A stretch of 64,000 nt of DNA, taken from the NCBI RefSeq assembly GCF_016908495.1, contig NZ_JAFBDZ010000007.1, positions 62,001-126,000 of the forward strand. Direction: 5' to 3'. This DNA is from Rossellomorea pakistanensis (lineage in GTDB: Bacteria; Bacillota; Bacilli; Bacillales; Bacillaceae_B). This document shows positions 36,808 to 46,064 of the stretch, piece by piece. A program made the translations under genes and the position numbers. A model generated the notes under the pieces. The model was not told where the DNA came from and did not search any database. It saw only the letters and a list, made by a program, of their open reading frames with translations. Every line of letters starts with the position of its first letter. Position 1 is the first letter of the stretch.

Positions 36808-36883
36808 TTTTCTATAAATTAATAGTTTATTTTCAATTTTTCGCGAATAAACACAGGGAAAGTGTTGAATGCTGGCGTTTTCA

Positions 36884-36921
36884 ATAACCCAATTGACCGT
36901 TGATGGAACTTTCAGAATAAT
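36884..36921 (+). promoter_or_regulatory. ACCCAAT-box promoter of M4 protease 1
   Basis: ATAACCCAATTGACC overlaps the -35 TTGACC (36893-36898); a 17-base spacer leads to -10 AATAAT (36916-36921). Together with the site at 36797 it forms an exact 11-bp inverted pair in the divergent gap. Confidence 0.65.
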
Positions 36922-36961
36922 TAGTGGTGAGTTTCAAAACTTTTATTAAGAGGTGATTAAG

Positions 36962-38761
36962 GTGAAAAGAAAAAGAAACAAAATGAAAAAGAAAGCAATA
37001 CCTGTGGTTTTAGCCGCTTCCTTTGCAATCTCAGGACTAGCAGTACCAGGAAAGAACGTCTTAGCCAACGAACAAGTAAAATTGAATCAGGAGCTACAGA
37101 CCCCTTCCTACATAATAGGATCTTGGGATGCACCTGAAGGATTAAGCAAAGAGGAAGCAATGTACTCTTTCCTTCAATCAAAAGTCCTTCAACCAAAAAG
37201 TAAATCATTGAATACCGTTAGCAACGCAAAAGAACAATTTAAAATCGTTAGCCAAAAAGCAGACAGTAAAACAAAAACGTATCACTTTAGAACCGTTGAA
37301 CAAGTCGATGGTGTTCCAATTTATGGGTCAGAACAAACTATTGCACTTGATAAGAACAATAATGTTACCGCTTACTTCGGAAAAGTAACACCTAATCTAT
37401 CTAAATCCTCTATAAATACAGAGGCAGAATTGACTGAGGAAGAAGCTTTAGAAATTGCAAAATCTAGTATTGAGGAAGAAATCGGGGAGGTAAACGACTA
37501 TGACGGAATAGAGTCTGAACTAGTCCTTTATCCAAACAACGGAAAGCTTCAACTTACGTACCTGATTAAAGCCTCTACTTCTATACCAGCACCAGGGTAT
37601 TGGCATTATTTCGTAGATGCGGCAACAGGTGATATCGTGAAGAGCTTCAATAAGATTCATGAAGCATCTCCTGTATTAGAATCTAGTGAAAACAGCTTTT
37701 CATCATCAGGTGCCGAAAAAGTTTCACCAAAAGCTTTACCTGCAGAGTCAGAACCTGTTACTGCCAGAGGAATGGATATCTTTGGGGATCTACATTCTTT
37801 CCAAGCAGTAAAGGACACGACTACGGGTGAACATTATTTATTCGATGGTACAAGAGCAGATGGGGTCCACACTTTTGAAGCTGGGCGGATGCCTGAATTT
37901 AGTTTCATCTTATTGTCGGCACTTCTTGGATTTACTGGATTTGAGGTAAAGAGTTCCTCTAACTTCTTCTATGACCCAGCCGCTGTTTCGGCCCATACAA
38001 ATGCTGGGAAAGTATATGATTATTATCAAGAAAAATTCAATCGAGATTCTCTTGATAACGAAGGAATGAAACTTATTTCTACAGTCCATATCGGAGACAA
38101 GTGGAATAATGCTGCTTGGAATGGTAAGCAAATGCTTTATGGAGATGGCGATGGTCAAAGAATGATCTCTCTCTCTGGTAGTTTAGATGTTATTGGCCAT
38201 GAAATGACACATGGTGTTATCACAAATACTGCTGACTTAGTCTATGAAGGGGAGTCTGGTGCAATCAATGAGTCGATCGCAGATATTATGGGAGCATTTA
38301 TAGAAAATAAACCAGGCGAAGACATGTGGTTATTAGGAGAGGATGTTTGGACACCGAATACACCAGGTGATGGTCTCCGTTCAATGAGTGACCCAGCATC
38401 TGTCTATCTCGGCGGATACACTGAATCTGGCTATTACCCTGACCATTACGATGACCGCTATATAGGAGAGTTAGATAACGGCGGAGTCCACATCAATAGT
38501 AGTATCAATAATAAAGCCGCACACCTTATCACCGCTGGCGGTACCCATTACGGAGTAACCGTTACGGGAATCGGAAAGGATAAAGCAGAGAAAATTTTCT
38601 ATCGTGCCTTAACACTTTATCTAACAGCTTCTTCTGACTTTAGCCACATGCGTGAAGCAGCTGTTCAGTCAGCTAGGGACCTTTATCCAGATAAAACTGG
38701 AGAACCATCAGCCGAAGTACAAGCTGTTATGGCTGCTTATGATGCTGTGGGAGTAGAATAA
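36962..38761 (+). CDS. Bacillolysin-like neutral protease (M4), copy 1
   Basis: About 599 residues: signal peptide (to about 36), FTP and PepSY propeptide domains (to about 230), then the thermolysin-like catalytic domain. Zinc ligands and catalytic Glu are in HEMTH (H413, E414, H417), the third ligand in GAINESIAD, and the catalytic His in NGGVHINSS. A linker of about 35 residues at 235-270 is extra compared with copy 2. The start is GTG 36962, with AGAGGTG six bases before. It is secreted and divergent from sipW, with an activator-type box in its promoter. Confidence 0.92.
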   Translation: MKRKRNKMKKKAIPVVLAASFAISGLAVPGKNVLANEQVKLNQELQTPSYIIGSWDAPEGLSKEEAMYSFLQSKVLQPKSKSLNTVSNAKEQFKIVSQKADSKTKTYHFRTVEQVDGVPIYGSEQTIALDKNNNVTAYFGKVTPNLSKSSINTEAELTEEEALEIAKSSIEEEIGEVNDYDGIESELVLYPNNGKLQLTYLIKASTSIPAPGYWHYFVDAATGDIVKSFNKIHEASPVLESSENSFSSSGAEKVSPKALPAESEPVTARGMDIFGDLHSFQAVKDTTTGEHYLFDGTRADGVHTFEAGRMPEFSFILLSALLGFTGFEVKSSSNFFYDPAAVSAHTNAGKVYDYYQEKFNRDSLDNEGMKLISTVHIGDKWNNAAWNGKQMLYGDGDGQRMISLSGSLDVIGHEMTHGVITNTADLVYEGESGAINESIADIMGAFIENKPGEDMWLLGEDVWTPNTPGDGLRSMSDPASVYLGGYTESGYYPDHYDDRYIGELDNGGVHINSSINNKAAHLITAGGTHYGVTVTGIGKDKAEKIFYRALTLYLTASSDFSHMREAAVQSARDLYPDKTGEPSAEVQAVMAAYDAVGVE

Positions 38762-38784
38762 AAACTTTATCAAAAATACCAAAC

Positions 38785-38822
38785 AAGGACTGGTTGTCTC
38801 ATGACACCAGTCCTTGTTTAAT
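38785..38822 (+). terminator. Terminator of M4 protease 1
   Basis: AACAAGGACTGGTTGTC pairs with GACACCAGTCCTTGTT, followed by T. Confidence 0.8.
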
Positions 38823-38996
38823 GTTCTTATAACAACTAAATTTTATCGACTTATCTTTTATGTCATAAAAACTTTTATTCTTATATTCCTATTTCGCTTC
38901 ATCATTTATTTTAATGATGAAACGATTTTATATGACTTAAAACCGCTTTTGTATTATAATATTATATAACGACTTAATTAAGGGAAGGATATTACC

Positions 38997-39728
38997 ATGA
39001 AACTAAATAATTCAAGCTCTCGTCCATTATACGAGCAATTAAAGAACAGTATTAAGGATTCTGTCGAAAAAGGCGACTTTCGCCCTTCTGAAAAAATTCC
39101 AAATGAAGGAGAATTATGCGAGCGATACGGAGTTAGTCGTATTACTGTAAGGAGGGCCATTAAAGAATTAGTAAGTGAAGGACTTTTAGAACGAAAACAA
39201 GGGAAAGGAACGTTTGTTACTAGACAGAAGGTGGCCAGAGAATTAGTCCATGTGAATGGTTTTACTGATTTTAGCAAACAGTTGGGGAAAAACCCATCAA
39301 AAAGAGTATTAGCATTAGAGGAGTTAAAAGCTTCAAAAGAGATAGCTGAAGCTCTTCAAATAGAAGCAGGCACAACCGTATTAAAATATGCCCGTCTCAT
39401 GTTTATGGATAAACAACCATTTGTTCTTGATGTATCCTATTATTCACTTGATCGTTTCCCTAATCTAACTCAAAAGATACATGAATATGAGTCTTCCTAC
39501 GATGTTTTGAAAAATTTATATCATACAAACATAGACTCTTCTATTCCTAGTAAAAAAATACTCACTGTCACTCCAGCTACCATTGAAGATGCTGAATACT
39601 TAGAATGTGAAATAGGAGATACCTTGTTTAATATAGATAAAACACTTTATGACGAAAAAGGAATTCCGATTCACATATCTAATTATAAAGTTCCCACCTC
39701 CGATATAGCGTTTACTATTTCAACATAA
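38997..39728 (+). CDS. frlR: GntR/HutC regulator FrlR of the fructosamine operon
   Basis: 243 residues. Winged helix-turn-helix (about 10-75, NEGELCERYGVSRITVRRAI) plus UTRA effector domain (about 90-240). In B. subtilis FrlR controls frlBONMD in response to phosphorylated fructosamines. Here it converges with the operon's last gene, frlD, rather than sitting at the operon's promoter, and a shared hairpin separates the two. Identity as FrlR rests on context and family. Confidence 0.8.
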   Translation: MKLNNSSSRPLYEQLKNSIKDSVEKGDFRPSEKIPNEGELCERYGVSRITVRRAIKELVSEGLLERKQGKGTFVTRQKVARELVHVNGFTDFSKQLGKNPSKRVLALEELKASKEIAEALQIEAGTTVLKYARLMFMDKQPFVLDVSYYSLDRFPNLTQKIHEYESSYDVLKNLYHTNIDSSIPSKKILTVTPATIEDAEYLECEIGDTLFNIDKTLYDEKGIPIHISNYKVPTSDIAFTIST

Positions 39729-39730
39729 AT

Positions 39731-39773
39731 CAAAGGAATAGACCTTATGCCACATGGCTAGTTCTATTCCTTC
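39731..39773. terminator. Bidirectional terminator between frlR and frlD
   Basis: AAGGAATAGACCT pairs with AGTTCTATTCCTT in the 50-base convergent gap. Confidence 0.7.
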
Positions 39774-39778
39774 TCTTT

Positions 39779-40600
39779 TCATCCTATTAATTGTTTTCCA
39801 CATCCAAATGCTCCATTTACTTCACAGGTTTTCGCTGCATTTTTGGCCGCTATTTCTAAAGATAATTCTATAGATAAACCATTAAAATGGGTTGTTAAAT
39901 AACTTGCAATAAATGAGTCACCGGCACCTAGTGTATCAACAACATTTGCCTTTATGATTCCTTGGCTATATCTTTTGTTTTTACTTGACATTACTACCCC
40001 CAAAGATCCCCTTGTTATAATAACATTCGGTGTTCCCAAACGATGAATGATCATCAATAATTCCTCAATTTCATGGTCTGAGAGATGGCTTCCAGAACAA
40101 AAGGCAAATGTAATATGGGGACAAACCTTTTCAAGAAGCTCTTCTGTAAAATGATTAGAAAAATCATAAGAAATAGGCAGTATACTCTTTAACTGCTGCA
40201 ACTCTTCATCCAGATGACTATATATACTTGTATGGAGTACGTCGTAATTCTTTATATATCCATACTCTTCTTCCGTTAAACGCAGCTTTAATTTTGACTG
40301 AATGCCTCCTTTGTTTGATTTAATAAAAATCCTGTCACCCTCTTCATTTAAATCAACATATGCTTTCCCGCTCTCACCTTCTGCAATCCTTATTAAACTT
40401 GTATCAACCTGATTTTGTTTTAGAGAACGAAGGATATGCTCTCCTTCTACGTCATTCCCTATAATACCAATAAAGGCCGTTTTCTTAGCACCGTACTGCT
40501 TAGATAAAACAGCTACATTCAGAGCATTCCCTCCTGGAAACATTTCATTGCGATCTTGATAAATATCTACTACATTATCGCCTATTGCTATTAAATTCAT
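39779..40600 (-). CDS. frlD: Fructosamine kinase FrlD (PfkB family)
   Basis: 273 residues of the PfkB/ribokinase family: MFPGGNALNVAV near 21 (sugar site) and DTLGAGDSFIASY near 224 with the catalytic Asp. FrlD phosphorylates fructoselysine or other fructosamines at the 6-position of the sugar, making the substrate of FrlB. Last gene of the frl operon. Confidence 0.9.
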   Translation of the reverse strand: MNLIAIGDNVVDIYQDRNEMFPGGNALNVAVLSKQYGAKKTAFIGIIGNDVEGEHILRSLKQNQVDTSLIRIAEGESGKAYVDLNEEGDRIFIKSNKGGIQSKLKLRLTEEEYGYIKNYDVLHTSIYSHLDEELQQLKSILPISYDFSNHFTEELLEKVCPHITFAFCSGSHLSDHEIEELLMIIHRLGTPNVIITRGSLGVVMSSKNKRYSQGIIKANVVDTLGAGDSFIASYLTTHFNGLSIELSLEIAAKNAAKTCEVNGAFGCGKQLIG

Positions 40601-40614
40601 TACGTCACCCCTTC

Positions 40615-41508
40615 TTATCCTTTTAAACTACCTGATGAAAGTCCTCTTACAAAATATTTCTGCATAAATAAGAATAATATTATAATAGGTAGCGCTGATA
40701 TCATGAGTCCTGCCAACAATACTCCCCAATTGGTTTGGAGTGCATCTCTAAACTGCATCAGTCCTGCTGGAATCGTCTTTAAGGATTCAGAGTCTACGAA
40801 TATCAACGCAAACATAAACTCATTCCATGTAAAATAAGCGGTTAGAACAATAGCTGTTAATAAGATCGGTAAATTCATTGGAATAAATATTTTAGTGAGT
40901 ATCCTCCATGTATTGCACCCGTCTAAGAAAGCTGATTCCTCTAAGTCTTTCGGCACTTCTAGAAAGGCAGCCCGAATTAAAATAAGTGTTATTGGAATTC
41001 GATAAGCAACATACGGCAATATTAACGCAAGATACGTATCGTGAATCCCTAGCAATTGGATTAGTTTATATAATGGAACCAAACTGACTTGAGGAGAGAG
41101 CATCATCCCTCCCATACAAATGATTAATAAGATATTCTTCCCTTTAAACTCAAATCTTGATAATCCGTACGCTCCTAGTGCGCTAAGAAACACTGTCAAC
41201 AAGCAGGTGCTAACGGTAATGATCAAACTGTTAAGAAAATAGGCTGATATCCCCGTATTCCAAGCATGTACATAATTGGAAAATAACCATGCTTGAGGAA
41301 GCGCCCAACTATTAGCATAGATTTCCTCCGTCGTTTTAAATGAATTTACCACCATCCAAAAAAGTGGATAAGCAATGATGATAAAATAAACAATTAGAAT
41401 GGTATAGATCGAGGCTGAACCAAGAATGGTCTTTTTATTCAGTTGTTTCTTTAAATTTGGGTGAGGCCGATATTCAACAGACGCTTTATTAGTCTCCACC
41501 TTAACCAT
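40615..41508 (-). CDS. frlM: Fructosamine ABC importer permease FrlM
   Basis: 297 residues with six membrane helices and the MalG-type coupling loop (EESAFLDGCNTWRILTKIFIP near 192, the EAA motif). It pairs with FrlN as the channel of a carbohydrate-type ABC importer. The start overlaps the frlN stop by eight bases. No ATPase gene is in the operon, so a shared MsmX-like ATPase is presumably used, as in B. subtilis. Confidence 0.9.
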   Translation of the reverse strand: MVKVETNKASVEYRPHPNLKKQLNKKTILGSASIYTILIVYFIIIAYPLFWMVVNSFKTTEEIYANSWALPQAWLFSNYVHAWNTGISAYFLNSLIITVSTCLLTVFLSALGAYGLSRFEFKGKNILLIICMGGMMLSPQVSLVPLYKLIQLLGIHDTYLALILPYVAYRIPITLILIRAAFLEVPKDLEESAFLDGCNTWRILTKIFIPMNLPILLTAIVLTAYFTWNEFMFALIFVDSESLKTIPAGLMQFRDALQTNWGVLLAGLMISALPIIILFLFMQKYFVRGLSSGSLKG

Positions 41509-42379
41509 CCTCTCCTGTTTTAAACACCTTCATTTGAATGATTGAAACGACTAGCGTTAGGATTAAAATAATTGTAGCAATGGCGGACGCATACCCCATT
41601 TCATCCCTGAAAAAAGCTGAATTATATAACAACGTCCCTAATACTTCACTTGCATTTCCGGGTCCGCCGCCCGTTAAAATATATGGCTCGTTAAAGACAG
41701 TAAATGCCCCTGTTAAGGTAATGAGCGTTGCTACGAAGAACATTTCCCTTACTTGTGGAACCGTAATATTTATAAACTTACGAATCCTCCCTGCTCCATC
41801 CATTTCTGCAGCTTCATACAATTCCCTCGGGATATTCTGTATTGATACCACAAACAGCATCATAATATATCCGATACTTTGCCACTGAGAAACCGCAATA
41901 ATAGCAAAGATCGCTGTCTCCGAATCCCCTAACCATGCTTTTGTATGCTCGTCTAACCCTACTAATTTTAATAATCCATTTAATATCCCTACATCTGGGT
42001 TATAAATAAAGTTAAATAACAAGGCAATAACCGAGATTGAAATGACAACCGGAAGAAAAAATACGGTTCTAAAGATACCGCTTACAAGCCTCGTAATCGG
42101 ATCTTCTAATATGGCTGCTAAAATTAACCCTCCAAATACTTGAAAAATAATAGAAATGACGGCATACCAAATGTTATTTTTTAAGGCTATATAAAAAACC
42201 TCATCCTTGAAGAGATTAAGGAAATTTTCAAATCCAACGAATACCTTTTCAGGAGAAAATGCAGAGAATTCATAGAAAGCAAAGCGAAAGTTTTCAACAA
42301 TAGGGTAGTAAACAAAAAGAGCCATGAGAAACAAACAGGGTGCTAAATATAAATAGGGAACGAGCTTACTTTTTGGCAA
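41501..42379 (-). CDS. frlN: Fructosamine ABC importer permease FrlN
   Basis: 292 residues, MalF/UgpA-type permease with six membrane helices and an EAA loop (YEAAEMDGAGRIRKFINITVP). Start correction: a longer open frame begins at 42442, but its first 21 codons lie in an inserted hairpin element. A TTG at 42379 has GAGGTGA at six bases and gives the usual PKSKLVPYLYLAP beginning. Partner of FrlM and of the binding protein FrlO. Confidence 0.9.
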   Translation of the reverse strand: MPKSKLVPYLYLAPCLFLMALFVYYPIVENFRFAFYEFSAFSPEKVFVGFENFLNLFKDEVFYIALKNNIWYAVISIIFQVFGGLILAAILEDPITRLVSGIFRTVFFLPVVISISVIALLFNFIYNPDVGILNGLLKLVGLDEHTKAWLGDSETAIFAIIAVSQWQSIGYIMMLFVVSIQNIPRELYEAAEMDGAGRIRKFINITVPQVREMFFVATLITLTGAFTVFNEPYILTGGGPGNASEVLGTLLYNSAFFRDEMGYASAIATIILILTLVVSIIQMKVFKTGEDG

Positions 42380-42400
42380 TTGACTCACCTCTTTTTTTAA

Positions 42401-42521
42401 AAAAGGCTGTCCCAAAACTGAAGGTAGAAGGAACCACAACAATATAGAAGGCTACTTGCAACATTATCTATATACGGACTAACAATGTGGTTCTTAAACC
42501 CTTCCTGAGACAGTCTTTTCC
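42401..42521. repeat. 121-bp imperfect inverted-repeat element inside the frl operon
   Basis: The left arm AAAAGGCTGTCCCAAAA ... AGGAACCACA is mirrored on the right by TGTGGTTCTT ... TGAGACAGTCTTTT, with a smaller inner stem (AATATAG/CTATAT). It lies between frlO and frlN, and the ribosome site of frlN starts right after it. It looks like a non-autonomous hairpin element, and in RNA it would form a long hairpin between the two cistrons. Confidence 0.6.
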
Positions 42522-42525
42522 TCAT

Positions 42526-43818
42526 TTAGTTTTTTGAAGATGCTTTTACTTCTTTGGCCGCTTCTTGAACATCAGACATTACTTCTTCTGGTGTTTTGTT
42601 ACCACCCAGCATCTGTTGGGTCCCATTTAAATAAGCATCGACAATTTCAATATCTAGAGCAGTATCTAACCATAAATAAGTCTTATCCGCATTTACGATT
42701 AAATCGATCGCTTCTTGTTGAAGGGGAGAAGCATTTTCTGAGTTTGTTGTTCCTTTTACTGCGCTATATTCACTGACCTCTGTTAATTGTTCTATCCCTT
42801 TTTCTTTTGAGGTTAAAAACTTCACAAATTCCATCGCTTCTTCTGGATGTTTCGTTTTAGAAGAAATCATTATTCCTTCAGGGGCAGCTGTGATAGAATT
42901 AGGATTCCCTTTTCCACCCTCTATGGTTGGGATATTAAATACGCCTAAATCTTCTTTTAATGTTGGTTCAATCAGACCAATTTCAGCTAATTGGAAAAAT
43001 CCAATGGCTGCTTTCCCACCAATAAATAATTCCCGAGCATATTGATGGTCTACGGAGTTCACCCCTTTATTAAAGTAAGGCTCCAGTTCCATAAATTTTT
43101 CTAATGCTTTTACATATCCAGGGTGCGAGAAATCCCCTTCTACATTTTGACGATCGTAATCTTTGGCAATCACATCTTCTGGAACCATAAGTTGATTTAA
43201 GGAGCCGATATAATGGGATATAGTCCAAGGTGCTTTACTTCCGAAACTTATAGGAGTGATACCAGCATCTTTAATTTTTTCTGAGACAGTTATGAAATCA
43301 CTCCATGTTTTAGGAACTTCAAGATTCAACTCGTTAAAGATGCTTTTGTTGTAGAAAAAGGCTTTTCCATCCGTTGACCAAGGTACCCCATATATTTTGC
43401 CATCAAGGGTGAAGGGTTTGAACTGGGACTCAATAATTTGGCTAGACCATTCCTTATCCTCATTGACAGCACCTGTTAAATCTAATGCTTGATTAGCGCG
43501 AACGAAGTTATAGGCAAATTCTCCACTCCAAGAGAAAAAGACATCCGGAGGGTTTTTGGATCCTAATACAACTCTAATCTTTTCTTTATAAGAATCATTT
43601 AATACAGCTTCTGTTTTGATTTTGATGTTAGGGTGTGAGGCTTCAAATTCCTTCACTGCCTCTTCAAAGAATTGCTTTTTAGGCTCAGTCGGCCAACGAT
43701 GAAAAAAGCTAAGTTCTATAGTGTCACCGCTAGATTCTGAATTACTTGTTGAAGAACAGCCGACCAGAAGTGTAAAAATTAGTATGAAGCTCATACCAAT
43801 AGTAAATAATTTTTTCAT
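42526..43818 (-). CDS. frlO: Fructosamine-binding lipoprotein FrlO
   Basis: 430 residues, family 1 extracellular solute-binding protein. Lipoprotein signal with C21 in LLVGCSST. The two-lobed sugar-binding fold follows, with GVPWSTDGKAFFYNKSIF near 118 and the usual C-terminal HPEEAMEFVKFL. It captures fructosamines outside the membrane for FrlNM. Confidence 0.9.
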   Translation of the reverse strand: MKKLFTIGMSFILIFTLLVGCSSTSNSESSGDTIELSFFHRWPTEPKKQFFEEAVKEFEASHPNIKIKTEAVLNDSYKEKIRVVLGSKNPPDVFFSWSGEFAYNFVRANQALDLTGAVNEDKEWSSQIIESQFKPFTLDGKIYGVPWSTDGKAFFYNKSIFNELNLEVPKTWSDFITVSEKIKDAGITPISFGSKAPWTISHYIGSLNQLMVPEDVIAKDYDRQNVEGDFSHPGYVKALEKFMELEPYFNKGVNSVDHQYARELFIGGKAAIGFFQLAEIGLIEPTLKEDLGVFNIPTIEGGKGNPNSITAAPEGIMISSKTKHPEEAMEFVKFLTSKEKGIEQLTEVSEYSAVKGTTNSENASPLQQEAIDLIVNADKTYLWLDTALDIEIVDAYLNGTQQMLGGNKTPEEVMSDVQEAAKEVKASSKN

Positions 43819-43861
43819 TTTTCCTTCCCCCTCAGAAAGAAATTTTTAATAGATGTGTACA

Positions 43862-43893
43862 AGCTGGAAAAGCGATACATCGCTTTTCCAGCT
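43862..43893 (-). other. Perfect intercistronic hairpin between frlB and frlO
   Basis: AGCTGGAAAAGCGAT is followed after two bases by its exact complement (15-bp stem, minimal loop) with no T run. It is more likely to stabilise or process the mRNA than to end transcription. Confidence 0.6.
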
Positions 43894-43899
43894 AAGATT

Positions 43900-44889
43900 T
43901 TAATAGTCTACTTTCCACATGTATCTTCGTTTTGATAGAGGGTGGTTGCGGTTTTCGGCTAAGTTATCTGCGTATTTTCTTAAAACATAGTTTAATACAA
44001 GTGGTGCAATATAACCTTTTACATCTTCTTCAATTCCAGAAAATTCAAAATCTTTAGCATCCAAAACCACTAGTTTCTTCCCATATCTCTTAGAGAATGC
44101 TAGAGCTCTTTCTTCTAATGGCCTTGTTTCATCTAATCCAAGAAGAATGATAAATGGAGTCTCTTCATCGATAATTTCAAATGGTCCATGGAAATACTCA
44201 CCTGCGTGAATGGCATGGGAATGGATCCATTGCATCTCCATTAAGATACAAATCGCATATGAATAGGCAATACCATAGTTGGCTCCACTAGCCATTGTAT
44301 AGATAATTTTTTCATCTTTATATTGCTGACCAAAGTTTACAGCTTTTTCATGATATAGAGAAGCCGCTTTCTCATAAACTTCTTGCAGATTTTCTAGGCT
44401 TCTCTCCATCTTCTCGAAATTAACATTATTTTCAGCTACTTTTAGGACTCCGAATACTAATTGATATAAAACTGAGTAATTCGTAGTGAATCCATTTGCC
44501 TCTTGGCCCCACTCATATTTTAATACAACTTCTGATGCCTTGGCTAAGGGAGATTCTACCTCATGAGTGAGAGAAACCGTTAAAGCTCCATTCGATTTAG
44601 CAAATTTCGCCGCTTCTACTGTTTCTGGTGTATTTCCAGAGTGTGAACATAAAATAACCAGCGACTGAGTCCCAAGCTTTGCATGATTTCGATGAATAAA
44701 CTCATTAGAGCTATAAAGATGAGCGTCAAGCTTTTTAGCTTCACGGTCAAAGACATACTTACTTGGGTACATTAACGCTGAAGATCCACCACATGCTACA
44801 AAAAAGACATTCTCAATATTTCTTTTTTCAACTTCACTCAATGCATTTTTCACTTGATTTTTCACATCTACTACTAATTCAGTCGTCAT
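43900..44889 (-). CDS. frlB: Fructosamine-6-phosphate deglycase FrlB
   Basis: 329 residues with two SIS (sugar isomerase) domains: ACGGSSALMYPSK near 34 and CSHSGNTPETVEA near 83 for the phosphosugar, and a second lobe from about 185. It splits fructoselysine-6-phosphate (and similar) into glucose-6-phosphate and an amino acid. First gene of the operon. The ATG at 44889 follows AGGAGG; the open frame to 44961 runs back through the operator. Confidence 0.9.
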   Translation of the reverse strand: MTTELVVDVKNQVKNALSEVEKRNIENVFFVACGGSSALMYPSKYVFDREAKKLDAHLYSSNEFIHRNHAKLGTQSLVILCSHSGNTPETVEAAKFAKSNGALTVSLTHEVESPLAKASEVVLKYEWGQEANGFTTNYSVLYQLVFGVLKVAENNVNFEKMERSLENLQEVYEKAASLYHEKAVNFGQQYKDEKIIYTMASGANYGIAYSYAICILMEMQWIHSHAIHAGEYFHGPFEIIDEETPFIILLGLDETRPLEERALAFSKRYGKKLVVLDAKDFEFSGIEEDVKGYIAPLVLNYVLRKYADNLAENRNHPLSKRRYMWKVDY

Positions 44890-44962
44890 TAAAACTCCTC
44901 CTATAAAGAAATAAAATAGTAAAACCCCTACCCTCCTTATGACTAAAACAATATACAACATG

Positions 44963-44986
44963 ATATAACATTATATATTGTTATAT
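44963..44986. promoter_or_regulatory. Inverted repeat at the frlB transcription start, probable FrlR operator
   Basis: ATATAACA and TGTTATAT are exact 8-bp arms around eight bases. The site lies just downstream of the -10 element, where a bound repressor would block initiation. Confidence 0.55.
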
Positions 44987-44994
44987 TTTAATCA

Positions 44995-45023
44995 ATAGTA
45001 CACCTCACTAAAGTCACTGTCAA
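44995..45023 (-). promoter_or_regulatory. Sigma-A promoter of the frl operon
   Basis: On the minus strand TTGACA, a 17-base spacer and TACTAT. The distance to frlB is about 105 bases. Confidence 0.7.
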
Positions 45024-45026
45024 CAG

Positions 45027-45041
45027 AATTATCAGAATATT
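45027..45041. promoter_or_regulatory. CodY-box candidate upstream of the frl promoter
   Basis: AATTATCAGAATATT matches the CodY consensus AATTTTCWGAAAATT at 13 of 15 positions and sits just before the -35. CodY control of frl is known in B. subtilis. Confidence 0.6.
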
Positions 45042-45109
45042 TAATCGACAATATTAGACAATTAGTAAGCTTTGCTTTGAAAAAATGATACTAAAAGTAA
45101 TGAAAAACC

Positions 45110-45153
45110 AAAAAACCTTTGGATTTTCTGCTTCCTATCCAAAGGTTTTTTGA
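45110..45153 (-). terminator. Terminator of the DUF6220 gene
   Basis: AAAACCTTTGGATA pairs with ATCCAAAGGTTTT, followed by T on the minus strand. Confidence 0.75.
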
Positions 45154-45213
45154 GTTTAGTTTATTTATATATCAGAATTTAGTTCTTTTTTGGAGTATCC
45201 CTTTTATCTAACA

Positions 45214-45657
45214 TTAAATAGATTGATCCTCTAAATGTGATGGTGATATTTCTTGCTTGTTTCTCTTTTTCAATAACGAAACGGCACGCCCAGTCACTTT
45301 GAGAGAAGCCCAAAACATTATGATAGCTATGACAGGATGAGCAGCTGCAGCCCAAGGTAAAACGGTTGTAACATTCGCAGTAAAATACATCATAAAAATC
45401 AAACCGAGGAGTGCCACACTTTGCCACTTTGCCCACAATGGTAATTGACCAACGAAAGCCGTCACTAGCATTAAGATCGGTACAAGCTCAAATATATGGA
45501 CGAAAATAGTGTGCTTTGACCAATTTACTGGATCTACAAAAATGGCTAATCCTGCAAAAAATACTTGAGTGACAATACAAAGGGTAAAAATAATGGCAAA
45601 AAGGACAAAACCGATTCTCGCCAAACGAATTCTGTTTGTTTCTTTAGAATTTCCCAC
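45214..45657 (-). CDS. DUF6220 four-helix membrane protein
   Basis: 147 residues with four membrane helices: about 13-37, 50-67, 76-93 and 97-122. His-containing loops (SKHTIFVH, AAAHPVI) and the size fit the DUF6220 family. The function is unknown. The start is a GTG with AAAGGAGG at good distance. The C-terminal 25 residues are charged and cytoplasmic. Confidence 0.65.
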   Translation of the reverse strand: MGNSKETNRIRLARIGFVLFAIIFTLCIVTQVFFAGLAIFVDPVNWSKHTIFVHIFELVPILMLVTAFVGQLPLWAKWQSVALLGLIFMMYFTANVTTVLPWAAAAHPVIAIIMFWASLKVTGRAVSLLKKRNKQEISPSHLEDQSI

Positions 45658-45773
45658 TAAATTTTCCTCCTTTCTTAAAAAATTTAATCAATTTATATTT
45701 TCACAGTTAAAGGTAATACGTTTAACAAGCCTGAGCCTTAATTTGCGGTCAGTCTGTAGTCTTATTTATAAAA

Positions 45774-45812
45774 AAACAACATTCCTTCCTATTGCAAGAA
45801 CGTTGTTTATGG
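45774..45812 (-). terminator. Hairpin ending array E7
   Basis: AACAACGTTCTTGC pairs with GGAAGGAATGTTGTT and runs into seven T on the minus strand. Its near copy lies at 46016-46053. Confidence 0.7.
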
Positions 45813-45819
45813 CCTCGAT

Positions 45820-45948
45820 TCTGCTTATTTGTCCGTAAGAGATGATAATTTGTCCAAGATCGGCTATAATTTGTCCGATTTGGTTGATAATTTGTCCGTA
45901 AACACCAATATATTAACCGTTCGACATTTCTCAGCAAATTCCGCCTCC
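45820..45948 (+). repeat. 21-bp tandem array E7 with conserved tail
   Basis: ATTTGTCC starts at 45827, 45848, 45869 and 45890, exactly 21 bases apart, and the tail TATTAACC begins at 45911, again 21 on. TCGACA is at 45921 and CAAATTCCGCC follows. It is a tandem relative of E8 with two more units. A 68-codon open frame across it is not a gene. Confidence 0.85.
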
Positions 45949-46015
45949 CCTCCACTGCACCAACTCAGATTTTATCGAAACAAGTAATCTCTCTTCAAAT
46001 ATTGTTACCAGTGCC

Positions 46016-46053
46016 AAAAAACAACGCTCCTGCCTATAGCAAGAACGTTGTTT
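46016..46053 (-). terminator. Hairpin ending array E8
   Basis: AACAACGTTCTTGC pairs with GCAGGAGCGTTGTT, followed by TTTT on the minus strand. It would serve as terminator of the serine hydrolase gene through the array. Confidence 0.7.
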
Positions 46054-46064
46054 GAGGAATTGAT

